Assembly: GCA_963971285.1 (NCBI GenBank)
Contig: OZ020253.1
Coordinates: forward strand, 20,410,528 to 20,474,527
Direction: 5' to 3'
Length of the DNA: 64,000 nucleotides
DNA from: Astropecten irregularis
Lineage: Eukaryota; Echinodermata; Asteroidea; Paxillosida; Astropectinidae
Position 1 is the stretch's first letter; every line of letters starts with the position of its first letter. The position numbers and the translations under genes were made by a program. Positions 38,501-50,211 of the stretch are shown here, in pieces. Below the pieces are notes generated by a model. That model was not told the DNA's origin. It searched no databases and saw only the letters and a list, made by a program, of their open reading frames with translations.

Positions 38501-39474
38501 ATGCAACCTTAAATCCATGCTATGTATTAATCTGTTGGGTATTTTGATTTTACACAAAGTTTCACTGCCATGACTTCAAAGTTCATGGTGTAGAATTCTA
38601 CAAATTCAGCTACATGTAAATGCACCTTTCACCCTGGAAGTTTGATGAAGAAAATCACACAGAGAATACATGTACATGCACTGCACAGTTCAAAGTCTTA
38701 AGCTTGTGTTTGGGCTTTAACAATGAGATCTTTTGAAGAGGTCATAGTCCACGCAGTACTGACAACACACCTCAAATCTGGCCATTTACTGCCTAAACTC
38801 ATACTTTGCTTCATGTCAAAGGTTATGGTATATACGTGATATGGAGAAAATTACTGCAAGAATTTGTCCCACTTTTTGTCTCCTGACATTTAATTAAAAC
38901 TTAAGTAATCAATTTGTGCTTAAAGCATATAGGCTGATACATATGTTTGCTTGTTTGTTATTTTTTTTTTTACTCCTATGCAATTTACATAGTGTTATTG
39001 ATCTAAGCCAACTTGTGAGATACATATTTTTCTAATTTGTATTAGAAAAGTTTTCTGCTGTTGTTCATGTAGAGGAGAGGCACTGGGACAATTTTAAGGT
39101 TGAAAGCATTTTTTGCTGTTGACATGTTTGAGCAGTGTATTAAAATACGGCACAGGGTCATTTTCTCTAAACATCAAATATCTCCCAATATTTGGCTGCA
39201 TTGTTTATATTGTTTGTGGTTGGTACCCGTCTGTATCTTCTCTTATATCTAGTTTTCCTGTAGATAAGGAGCTCCATAGAACCTATATGATACACTTCTA
39301 ATTAATCATTTTGATTGTTTTATTGCAGCGGAAGCTCTGGTAAATCTGTTCAACAGTGACTTCAATGAGTTCATGAAAGCTGTAGAGGGGGAGTTAGGAG
39401 AACTAGACTTCCCTGAAGAATTCATCTTTGACCTGTGGGGCATGATGGGAGATGTTAAGAATGGTCGGATATGA
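35565..39474 (+). CDS. GIPC1: GIPC family PDZ-domain adaptor protein (343 aa)
   Basis: GIPC adaptors link the PDZ-binding tails of membrane receptors to myosin VI during endocytic trafficking and also bind RGS-GAIP; they act in the cytoplasm at vesicles. Coding exons: 35639-35941, 36084-36450, 37613-37746, 38102-38183 and 39329-39474, with 5' UTR from 35565. All junctions are GT-AG and keep frame. The protein has a basic N-terminus ([12 protein letters not shown]), a GH1 region at residues about 60-130 ([28 protein letters not shown]), a PDZ domain at about 138-222 with the binding-loop variant LGLTITDNG and AYGFIKR-like GYAFIKRI, a linker with GKETLRLRS, and the C-terminal GH2 myosin-VI-binding region ending [20 protein letters not shown]. 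Its length is close to the 333 aa of human GIPC1. Invertebrates usually have a single GIPC, so the vertebrate paralogue number is only nominal. Confidence 0.95.
36084..36450 (+). CDS. GIPC1: GIPC exon encoding the PDZ domain
   Basis: This 367-bp exon carries the second half of GH1 and the whole PDZ core. It is bounded by a CATACAG acceptor and a TTTCA|GTAAGT donor (phase 0 in, phase 1 out). Diagnostic words are [37 protein letters not shown] and [19 protein letters not shown]. Confidence 0.95.
37033..37060. repeat. Short hairpin in a GIPC intron
   Basis: CATGGAGGTAG and its perfect complement CTACCTCCATG flank a 6-base spacer. A looser relative, TGGAGGTAGA...TCTACCTCCA, lies near 7762-7794, which suggests a dispersed repeat. 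Confidence 0.5.
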
Positions 39475-42400
39475 ATGCAGTGTCTTCATAAAAACTGTGG
39501 TTGGTATTAAACTAAGGCTTGATATTACATGTGCATGTATTATGTGAACATGTAGAGTGTATGTGTCAGTGTGTCATGTATAATTGTATATGTTAGTTTG
39601 TTGGGTGTGTACAATTATATGTTTATCTTTACTTAAAGGTAACATCATACTTTGGGTTTTGTCAAAGAAATGCAGATTCTTGGGCAAAAATATCAAGGAA
39701 GATACAGTAAAAGTCATCTGTTTGTTCCCAGTCCCATATGGGGCCGGCTTTTTGAGAAAACGGTGAAAAAATGTGAAAAATATTTTCGGTCTTTATTTTA
39801 CTAATTTCTTGATAAATACAGCATTTCAGGCAGAACGGTATGTTTCTACCACCACCATTTTTATACCCTGTATGTTATTGGTCAATCTGTGAAGATTTCT
39901 GTATTGGTATGCTACCAAAGTATGATAGTACCTTTAATCTCATTAATAATCAATTTAAAGCCCTACTTCTTGTACTTATGGTTGTCTGTTGTTTGTTCTT
40001 TCCATCAGGTTTGACTGAGGAAACTGTGATTTGTTTGTGAATTCAGCGTTTTTTTCCCAGCTGATCTCCATAAATCAAGAGACTCCGCAACGTATTCCAG
40101 ATGTTTGTATATTTCTGATCCATGCTCCATTCATTGTCTTTATTTCTCAGTCAGCACTTTGTACATTTGTTTTGTTTTAATTTTCTCTGCGCATTTGTGT
40201 TACAAATGATTGTATTCTTGTAGTCGTATATGATGTTACAGTACTTGGTCATTTTCAGGTGATTAATGTAATTGGACAGATTTTGTTGTGATGATATTCA
40301 TAAACCAGATTTGTATTACACAGATTAATATTCATTCACCAACTCAGATTTCGGCATTGATATTATATATATATTTTTCTTGCAAACGATTTTAATTGGA
40401 ATCCACCAACAACCACCAAACCTGGGTACGTGTTAAGAGTATACAGTACACCTATACTTATGCAGGTGCTGTTTTTTAATTCACCATTGGGACAAGTGGT
40501 GACCAATGATCTGGTAATAAGGGCTTAAGCAGTGGGAGCACCATAGGAGATTTTCCCACGAGAACTTCATCTCGTTAAAACCTCCGTAATAGTCAAGAAC
40601 CATCAGATGTAAATTATAAAGGGAAAGATGGGAGGACCAATTCAAGCAGGTTGGCAGGTGGATTCATTGTAAATATAATGCACAATGAGAATCACTCAGT
40701 CAGAATATTGCAGTGTCTGATAGCAAGACAAGAACTACAAGTAACGGCCAGTATTAAAGCTCAGGCCAACTGCAGACTATGTGACTTTTCATAAAATATT
40801 CATCATTCCTGGTACTGTGCCGTCCTATTTTCTATAAAGCGTTCCAAGGGTTGTTTTAATGGGTGTGGGGTTCAAGCTTACACAGGTAAATTTAAATATT
40901 TACTTCATATTTGAATGAAAATTTAAACATTCGATTTAAAATGTAGTAACGGGGTGGTAATAGGATAGCAAGTGGCAGGCACAGCCTCAATGGTTTGTGT
41001 TTTTATACACAGTGCTCTCATTCTCAGTCTACATATATCTCATTGCCAACCAAAGATAGTATAGCACCGGCGCAAGACAGCCTACTCGGCCCCAAAAGTG
41101 AAGTATCATTCAGTCGCTATTTTAGTAAGCAACAGAGCTTTTTCTGATGTTATTTATGTCAAATGTTAACTGTTGTAAGACAGCTTTCACCCGAACAATT
41201 ATTATCATCATTATTTAGGTCTATTATTATTTATTTGGCCAGAATCGCACACCAAATGAAAACAGTAAATTTTACTTACTGAAATGGCCGCCTGTGCGTA
41301 CTTCCTCTGGTTGCGTGTGATTTTGAAAGAGTATGCTATCTTGCGCAGCTATAGGATCTTTGATGCTAACCACAGTGATTATTTGTATCAACATAACATA
41401 ATGCAGTCTTTGTGCCTTAGGTTTATTGGAAAGATACGTTGTCTTCAAACATTCCTACATCATTGAAATCACTCTCATTAAGAGTATAATCCAAATTGAT
41501 TGTACATGTACTGTAAGACATAGAGGATGTTTATTCAGTTCAATTCACCTCACTTATATTTTCATTCATATTCTTAGTTTTGTAGGTATTAATATGATAA
41601 TGTGCAATTAAATTTTACTCTTAATTAATTCAAATGAATAGATGTACTATTTTGTGCTATATTTTTCCAGCACTAATTATTAATCGTTAAATCATGCAAC
41701 TAGCAAGTGATTCCATTCATCAGTATATAATTTTGATTTGTAAAGTGTAGGACAGTAATGGATTGACTAATGGCAGTACTGTAGATTTTATGTAGGAATG
41801 GTTAAAAGTCTGATGTGTAAGAGGTGTAACAACCCTTATATGTATACATCTGATTATAATTATGCAAGCATTTTCTGTCTTCACAATTGATCAGTTATTC
41901 AATATATTTACATAATACACAGATTTTGCCAGTTATCCAGATATATTCATTTATACACATTAACAGATGTATCTTGTTTTCAACTGAAAAAATATGCATA
42001 TATGTATTTGTATTTTGCATTGGCATTTGACTTCTTGATATCACCAAAGTGCATTGACCCTATGTGTGTAAAGCCTGGAATCTAGTGTATACTGTGAATG
42101 ACATACATTCATATTCATCATGGACATAGAGATCTCAATGCAATCTACAATACTCTTCAATACCGGCAAATGAATTGGGACAGATGTGTCTTTCTTAAGG
42201 ATTTAAGGATGGGGTTTTATGTATTCGTGACCTGCTCTCACAGAATTAGAATAAAGTTGGGTACTTTGAAAATAAAGATTTTGGTGTTCAAAATTAAAAA
42301 AAGACTGTTTAGAGGAGAAATGTCCTCTATTTCTTCACAGTTTGCAAAACAAAAAATGAGATAATAAAAATACATTTTTAGAAAAAGAGTATTGGGAAGT

Positions 42401-44324
42401 TGTGAATTTTATTTGTATAAGAATGATGAACAAGATTAGTGATTGATTAAACGTTTTGATTGAATGAAATGGAACACCTCTTTGGATTTACGTGGCCTTC
42501 ACTGACATAAGCCTCATTCTGTAAGAGCAGGTCACATATTGGGAGTTGAGATATAAACTGAGCTTTCTATTAAATATTTCTATTTATGAATTATGGTCTT
42601 GTATTATAATCACCAACTGATTCTACGATTTCTTATGGCGAGTCTAATTATGCACCTGTACTAAGCTTATCTCATGGTTAGAGAAATGTATTTGTATAAA
42701 TGAGAAATATATTCAGATCTGTAAAATTGGATATTTTAGTAATTTAATGAAAACATGTGCTACCAGTAATAAGAGTTTGGCTTTGAAGTTCAGGTGTGGT
42801 CATTATTAATAAGTATAACCTTCCATTTGATATTGGGTTCAGACCTGACTCTGTTTATTTGACCCAAGGTTGTGATACTTGATGCTATTCGATTAGCTTA
42901 CGTAACCCTAGGTAAAGTCATATGATCACAGATGTAATGCTGATGTGCCTGTATGTATCTGTCCAATTTGTAAGTTAATAACCATTGCTTATTCATCTGG
43001 CTTGGAGATGTTTGTCCGCAAGGTGACTTGGGGTCACTTTATCTGGTCAAATAAAATTTATTTATACCTGGGCTCTATTCTTAAAATTCTAAGGTTGATC
43101 TTAACTTGCACATCAAACTTAACTGACGCTAAAGAAGAAACATAATATGATGCTGTTGACATCTCATCTTTTAACATTCTTCATCAAGCTTCATTAAAAT
43201 TGAGCTCATGTAGTATTTTCAAGGCGGTATATTTTTCTTAAAACCTGAGAAACTAGCCCATTTGACTTAGATCACAGTGAATGCCATTTAAAAAACATTT
43301 GTCATTTTGATCCAGATATTATCCCTCAAATTTCTAATAAAATCAAGCAAAGAGTCTAATCATCATTTTCTACAAATATTTATTTACCACACATCAGAAA
43401 AAGTACAGAATTAATACATTACAAAATAAGTAAAATTTCAATAATATTACAGCTCAACACTCCTGACTCTCAAAGGAATGTCAAACAGCAGAATCAAATA
43501 ATAGTTTGTTAAAAAGCTCTCCTTCAAATCACTTTTTGGCAAAGTACGCAACCAGAATCATTGACTTGTGTCAGTGCTGATTAATAATGACATTATTCTA
43601 AGAAAGATTTGAGGCTTTGCATGGTAACAATTGGTATGTGGATCAGTTTGCGGAAGCACCATTAAAGAAACTTTCGTACTGTAGCACTTCTAATTCCTTC
43701 GCATTTCTCGTAAGGTCTCAACATTTCGACTAGCCTGCTCTAGTCATCATCAGGAGACCGACTAGAGCAGGCTAGTCGAAACGTTGAGACCTTACGAGAA
43801 GTGCAAACGAAATACATAGTGTGAATGTGTGAAAGTATGAACGATTCTTACATGGTGTTTCTGCAAACCGATCCACATAATGACATTATTCTCTGCTCAA
43901 GATCGGTTGTACTTTTTGAAGTTTGCAAATTCCAAATCACTATGAAGTTCATACAGATTACCCTGTGTACGTTTATGTACACAGAGAGCAGCTATTGATG
44001 ACATTACTGAAGATAACTCAGATGACTAACTCGGATTTCGGCTATGAAAGGATGACCAACCAACCAACAGCAAGAAGTCCTATACATGTCTTTTAAAAAT
44101 CATTGTTAACGCATGAACAAACAATGACCTAAAGTTATTGGCCATTTTCATAGCAACAATACTTTTATGTGATGCATCATGTGTCATAGTGATTTGACTT
44201 GCTTGTGTCACATGCATCAAGCATGTTGGATAAAAAACAAAGCAATGGTCAATGCCCAGATGTCATGACCATGAACTGAGGCCTTTAGGGGGGGGGGGGG
44301 AGGGGGTTGGAAGGGGAAGAGAAA
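39475..44324. other. GIPC/GTF2F1 3' untranslated and intergenic region
   Basis: No further coding exon is visible between the GIPC stop and the GTF2F1 stop. The region is AT-rich and has several possible poly(A) signals. AATAAA at 43336-43341 (plus) and at 43379-43384 (minus) face each other and may end the two convergent transcripts. A foldback element (43598-43885) and a G-homopolymer near 44288-44306 lie within the presumed GTF2F1 3' side. Confidence 0.5.
43598..43885. repeat. Foldback element with 41-bp-arm hairpin core
   Basis: The outer termini TATGTGGATCAGTTTGCGG and CTGCAAACCGATCCACATA are inverted. Nested inside is a hairpin with arms 43705-43745 and 43760-43800 (41 bp each, one G-T mismatch) and a 14-base loop. 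The left arm begins TTCTCGTAAGGTCTCAAC. A shortened relative is at 5811-5930. No open frame. It is a non-autonomous foldback transposon or a MITE. Confidence 0.75.
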
Positions 44325-44532
44325 TCATTCCTTTATAAACCAGTAAGTCTTGTCCTTGATCTTTGTCTGTTTGGGGTTGAGTTTCCTCATAATTTCAGCC
44401 AATCGCTTCACAATCACATCCGGCTTGAGTCCAATCTTCTTTGATTTGAGTTTGTACAAGAGATCTTTGGTTGTCATGGGTTTCCGCATCAGGTAACGTC
44501 TTACAATGTCTTCTGTCAAGCCCACAGCCTCC
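44325..44532 (-). CDS. GTF2F1: GTF2F1 last coding exon: winged-helix domain
   Basis: A TGCAATCTAG acceptor opens the exon, which encodes residues about 469-537 and ends at a TGA. It contains the whole C-terminal winged-helix fold that binds FCP1 and TFIIB in the human protein, with the motif GLTEDIVRRYLMRKPMTTKD and the conserved LNPKQTKIKDKTYWF. Confidence 0.93.
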
Positions 44533-47500
44533 CTAGATTGCAAAAGAAAAAAAAAACAAGTTTTTTAGCTTGTTATCAAAAAGTGTCAACCCTTTTTCGG
44601 TTGAAACCATGTATGGGCATATGAATACATCCTCAAATCTCATGATACACTGCAGCACTGAACTTTTGTCATAAAATAACTTACTTTCCTGGTACTCTGC
44701 CTGCAGATGGATCTCCCTCAGTCCTTTGCCTCTTAGATGAAGACCCTTCCTCAGAACCTGGCCTTTTCAATGAAACTATAAAAGAAAAGGAGGAAATTTA
44801 GAGCTGCAGAGTTGATAAAAATGGTCATTGGTGTTGTAATATACCCCTAGTGATAGTACCTATGTGCCTAACTGGCCAGTAAGCTGGTGATACTGATCTG
44901 AGTCAGTGCCTAGTTGACCAATCATTGGTAAATCATTGGAAAATTGCCCTCTGGAAAAGTTTCCATTTAAAAGTAGCATATGGATATCATAATCTTTCAA
45001 ATATATCTCAGCATTTATTAGAGGCAAATAGTTTACAGAGAAACTTATTGTAGTATGAAATTTTTAAGCATTAAGGTTTCATGCCTAGACAACACAATGA
45101 TGTTTCTGATCCCCATTATTGCTAAGTGCTACATTGAAAGATTAAGTCCTGCAACAGGTGTAACAGGTGCAGAGATGACACTAACCTCTTTCCTGTTGTA
45201 ATTTATCTGCAGCATCTGACAGTGTGTTTGTTGTTGTGTTAGTATTAGCACTCTGTGTAGGTGTCTGAGGCCGGCTTGCGTTCCTACTGGCATTCTTTGA
45301 TGGTGTCTTCTGGCTCGGTGGGGTCCCTGGTCTCTTAGATGGTTTCTTCTGCTGCTCAATACACAACAATGATAAGAAGAAGGAGGTGGGCAAACATTCT
45401 AAGGAAAACCCTTTACATCTCAAGTTACAGAACATAGCTTGGTCTAAAGTAAAACTGGAACAAATGAGAACATCATCTTTAACAAATTCACTGTGCTGTG
45501 TGTAGGCGGTATAAGAAGAATTTTAAAAAGGTATCCATTAACAGATACTTACACAAGTTATACGGCATCACCTGTATCTGCTAAAGAAGCAATTATGACA
45601 CTAGAGGAAGACCATGTATTAAGTGACAAAACTCCAGTATAAGTGGAATATCTTGCAATCAAACTTACCTGCATTAACAAAGCTGACTGGATCTTGGTGT
45701 CATCTATATCACTTTCATCCGAGTCTGATCCACTGGAACTACTTGAATTGCCTTTGAATAAACATCGAGCACTCACAGCATTAAAGTCAACGACAAATTA
45801 ACTTTCCTTGACAAAAACATCTGGGCCACTCACAAGAATGTTTGGTAGAGTACATTTAATGCAAAGCATAAATTAGCAGAAAACCAGTTGTTAACCTCAA
45901 GCACTGAATGGGAATTTCATCGGTAACCATTGTCAGCAAGCCAAACCTAATTGCGCTAAACAAATTTATGAGTTGAGAAGCTTTATAAGACTGGACTCCA
46001 TAACTTACGTTCAGCTTTGCTTTGCTCCTCCTTCCCCTCCCCTGTGTCTTTAGTCTCCGCCCCTTCCTTTTCCGCTTCTTCCTCTTCTTCTTCTTCTTCC
46101 TCATCGTCAATCTTCTGCAGCTCCTCATCCAGACCTTTGATGTCGATTTTCTTCTGCTCTTCCTCATCATCACTGATTGACCAATCAGAACAGGTTGAGA
46201 TATCACACACACCAATCAGATTACAGCAAATTCGAAATTTCAATTTACTTTTACACTGCACTCACAATTATTATATATTTGTTGTATACAAGGTCAAGCA
46301 AAGTTTTTAAATACCAAGGCACCATACCTTGAGTCCTCTGATATATTGTCTAGTTCCCTAACTTTAAGGTCACACATGGTATCTGCTACATTACCAAGGC
46401 ACCATACCTTGAGTCCTCTTATATATAGTCTAGTTCCCTACCTTTAAGGTCACACATGATATCTGTTTAATTTCGAGGGCACCATACCTTGAGTCCTCTG
46501 ATATGTAGTCTAGTTCCCGGCCTTCAAAGTCACACATAGTATTTGTTTGATTTTGAAGGCACCATACCTTGAGTCCTCTGAAATGTAGTCTAGTTCCCGG
46601 CCTTCAAAGTCCCCTTCATCACTTTCCTCCTCGCCCTCATCATCTGACTCTTGTTTCCTTTTCTTTTTGTTTCTTTTCTTCCCGTCTTTTTTCTTGGACT
46701 TGGATTTAGCTGTGGTGGTAAATATAATTCAATAAACCATCTTAGGCTTTTTTGATGGATTTTTTTTTCAAGGGACAATCCAACACAGTTAAGGTAAAAC
46801 ATGACATGTATGAGAAGACGACTACTTCGACTTAAACTATTATAAAACTAATATTCTCCAGAAGCCAGGCTTTTATTGATTTTGAGCAGATCTAATGCAG
46901 TGAAATTCAGCGCTGATAAGACAATTTCAAGCCTGAAAGCCCAGGCCTGGCAAGGATTTTCAACGACTGGGTCCAACCAGTATTTCAGTTTCTCTCCCTA
47001 AAAGTTAATTGATATTGTTACAGTACAAGCATACTTACATGATTGTTCTTCTTCATCTTCGCTCATATACGCATCACTTTCATCTGATGTCATCAAATCT
47101 TGATAATCATCATCCTCCGTTATCCTCTGTCACAAATTAAAAGCGGATTGAACAAAAAATAACAGATTCAGAACATGTTGGTAATATTTTCTCTTTAGCG
47201 GTTCTGTACAGGTGGACCTTGGTTCTTATAGTTATGGAGCCTATAATCATTTAAAGTCTACTAGACTGATTTTTCATTGATTCTTCTCACCAAATGGTCT
47301 TTCTTCTTGCTCTTAGCAGTCTTAGCTTTCATCTCTTCCTCATCTTCTTTGCTTAGTTCCTCCCCAGCACTCTCTTTGAGACGCTTCTTGACCATCAGGG
47401 AGAAGAAGTTGAAAGTACGGTCTCTCCTGGGATATTCAAGCCAAAAGCAATTTTAAAATTCCACAGAATAAATGAGTCGGGTCATTGTGTCTTACAATGC

Positions 47501-49713
47501 CGCTAGCTTTTCAATACTCACCTGCCAAATTCTTCTTCAGCTTCCTCAGCATTTAGGGTCTTGTGTTTGGCAACAGCTGAGAAGCTGTACCAGGAATCAA
47601 CAGGTGTTGCTTCAAAAGATCCATCAGCTTGCTGCTTGAAGACATAGTAGCAAGAATTCTCACTAATTAGACCTTCTTTCTTGCCCTTGAACCTAGGACC
47701 ACACCCCCAAAAAGAAGAGTTCATGAATTATCATATTGAGAGTAGGTACAGCCAACAAAAATGTCAAAATGGAATAGTTTATGGCAACGTTTGAGTCTAG
47801 GCCAGGCCTCAGCTGCTCAGTTTTATAGATGACTGTGTGCTTAATTTCATAAAGTGGCTTAACATCAGGCACTTAGGCTTAACTCACCAACACTGAATGC
47901 TTGAAATTCATGGCAAAACAATGCAAATAAAGTGCGGAAATGCTAGTGAAATTAATCTATACTTCGCCTACTATTAAGTAGGTAACAGCTACAAAGTGGG
48001 ACCTGTATGGGAACAATCTATGACCTTTATATCAACAGAAGGCAAGACAGATACATGAACCACCTTGTCCATCTTGACTGCCTGTAAATACACTCACTTC
48101 TTTCCAGGTGCTCCTATCTGCTTCAGGATCCAGGGCTGATCTTCCTCTTTATATTTCTTGGCATGGATGCCATACTTCTTCCTCCTTGCTTCTTCTTTCC
48201 TCTCTCGTCCAAACTCACTACCAGCTCCAGAGGTGGGCATGTCTGGATTCAACATCTTAAACTCCTTCATGTTGTTCTCACGTTCCATCTTGGCCTGTTG
48301 GAAACAAAACAACAACAAGTCATCATGTGTGTTGACAAACAAATGACCTACTGAAACTGTGGAACAATACTGAATCCAATGAACTTGAAAGAATCTAAAA
48401 CAAATTGTTACCTGTTTCCATTTAGATAAGTCCACATTGTCTCCTCTGTTGAACTGCATAACACTGTACTTCCGGGATGGGTTACTAAGAAGGAAAAAGA
48501 TGAGAAGAAAAGAATTGGTTCAAGCTCAATTCTGTCTAATTTTCTGTCTAAGATTCTATTCAATAAAGAACGTCTCAACACTAATACCTAATTATATTAA
48601 GAGACTTACATTTGCACTTTGACGGCATGTTCTTTTGGTTGTGCAGCTCCAACTCCTGAAACTGAGGGTCGAGATGAACTTTTCAAATTCTGAAAAAAAA
48701 ATAAAATAAAATGATGATGAGTCGCATGATTTCTACAACTTGAGTTTAGGAAACAAAACGAAAGATGGACAGTTGAAAGTCAATCTATATTGCACTTGCC
48801 ATGTTTGTAGGAACAATGAAAGCAATCTACAAGTAGCCATGTGTTGGTCTCCAAATACACACAAATCATAAAAATTGATTTTTGCTCAAATTTAGAATGA
48901 TTTGAGTAATCCAAGGATTTTCTAGTGTCTTTATGTTCCAGTCATGGACAACAATAATATACATTTACTTCAAGAGAATTATTTGAGTCCGTTGTCACGT
49001 GTCGTGAGGTTTCTGTCTTTTGGGGACCCCATTCACTATCTAAACTTAACTTCACTGGGATGGTTGTAAAGAAGTTGGACATAATTCAGTAATCATGTTT
49101 GTTTGTCCTCCCATCACTCAGAAAGATGAACTAACTGCGATGATCGTATAAACCCTTGGTACGTTTCCTCCATGGTCATGATGACACAGACTTAATTGAG
49201 TACTTCTACTGTGAGCCTTCTACTAGTTCTACGTCAATGTACCTCGGACCTGTGTAGTGTGTTATGATCTTCACAGCTAACTTAGTCATCTTTCTGAGTG
49301 ATAAGCCTAAGCCAGGGTAAGGACAAACAACATATCAAAATTATCATTTGCAAAGAATATGCCCTGCTGGAACCAAACCCACTCCACCTCAGTCTACATT
49401 GAATAAATAAATCAGGGCTGCATTAATCAGATTCCTAGCAATCCTTTCCCCCATCTCCAATGCCCACTTCCCCCGCCCCCTGTCTAGTTCCTGTAGTCTG
49501 GTTCTCCTAAACTTCAATTTGATTCCAATACCAATGTTGGTTCGTTCAGGAACACGACTGATATTGACAAAATTGAAGTTACCAACAAAGAAAAACACAA
49601 CTTAAATCTTTTCAGGAAGTCATTCCATCATAAACATGAGGAAATGATAATGCATAAATCACCTTGATGGTGCACAATATGACGATAGTCATACTTACAG
49701 TTTTAAGAGACAT
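44325..49713 (-). CDS. GTF2F1: General transcription factor IIF subunit 1 (RAP74), 537 aa
   Basis: TFIIF alpha pairs with GTF2F2 (RAP30), recruits RNA polymerase II to the preinitiation complex and binds the FCP1 phosphatase. Coding exons, 5' to 3': 49699-49713, 48610-48689, 48412-48484, 48098-48294, 47522-47692, 47291-47426, 47039-47126, 46568-46709, 46009-46172, 45669-45751, 45186-45351, 44685-44775 and 44325-44532. All are GT-AG and sum to 538 codons with the stop. The N-terminal dimerisation domain (residues about 30-190) shows RKYSVMQFNRGDNVDLSKWK, SGAGSEFGRERKEEARRKKY, EDQPWILKQIG and HKTLNAEEAEEEFGR. The middle is highly charged with lysine blocks and a nine-glutamate run. The C-terminal winged helix (about 469-537) shows VRRYLMRKPMTTKDLLYKL and ends YWFIKE. 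Human RAP74 is 517 aa. The first exon codes only five residues. Confidence 0.95.
45351..45359 (-). promoter_or_regulatory. Tandem NAGNAG splice acceptor in GTF2F1
   Basis: On the minus strand the intron/exon junction reads TTGAGCAGCAGAAG, giving successive AGs spaced by 3 bp. Every choice stays in frame, so splicing could add or drop one or two glutamines before KKPSKRPG. The exon coordinates given for GTF2F1 assume the middle AG. Confidence 0.55.
46009..46172 (-). CDS. GTF2F1: GTF2F1 exon with acidic glutamate run
   Basis: The exon encodes SDDEEEQKKIDIKGLDEELQ and then a glutamate run made of GAG/GAA triplets (plus strand CTT/CTC repeats near 46079-46102), a likely site of length variation. 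The intron acceptor is CAATCAG and the donor CTGAAC|GTAAGT (phase 1 out). Confidence 0.9.
46314..46611 (-). repeat. 80-bp tandem array copying a GTF2F1 exon end and splice donor
   Basis: Four units with exact 80-bp spacing (the shared word ACCATACCTT starts at 46321, 46401, 46481 and 46561 on the plus strand). The unit at 46561 is the real 3' end of the exon 46568-46709 with its CTCAAG|GTATGG donor. The other three lie downstream in the intron and keep the donor plus degenerate copies of the last 40 or so coding bases. Reading through the first duplicate meets an in-frame stop soon after the normal junction, so the copies probably do not encode protein. Confidence 0.85.
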
Positions 49714-50211
49714 TATTTGAGGCTATCGCATGAACTTCGTGTACTGCATGCACGTACGACGTCTGTAGCTGTGCTCAATGACCGATTCCTCAATGACTGA
49801 CCTTATGTGACCCCTGTGTTTAGTCGAGACCATTTTGGGGGCGATGTTATTGTTTGAAAATTAGTTGTGTTCAGGCGTAAGAATTCCTTCATACCTAACA
49901 ATTTTCAGCTACAAACTTTATATATTTGATATCTCCATTTAAGTTTTTTGTCGAATTATAAAAACAAAATAAAGAAAAATGAAGGAATTTCAAGAAAACA
50001 CCCGATATTATTTCCAAGGCACCCCTATTTTTCACAATGGGTAGTTCCGTTTAAGACTGTGTATCTCGTTAGTTGAGCCGAAAGTTGGAAATGTGGAGTG
50101 AAAGTTTCACACTCGTCGAGCATTTTCCTCTGGTAGATTGTGATTATTTATAACTTTTAAGAGGTTTTTTTTTAAATTAGATACTACGAAATACAAGGAA
50201 CACTTCCCACC
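49714..50211. promoter_or_regulatory. Divergent promoter gap between GTF2F1 and the SLC25 gene
   Basis: The two start codons face away from each other and are 498 bp apart. No TATA box is evident for either. This fits a shared bidirectional housekeeping promoter. Transcription starts were not determined. Confidence 0.6.

Noticed and set aside
46017-46310. Serine-run open frame on the plus strand
   Set aside because: It is the antisense shadow of the glutamate-coding exon of GTF2F1.
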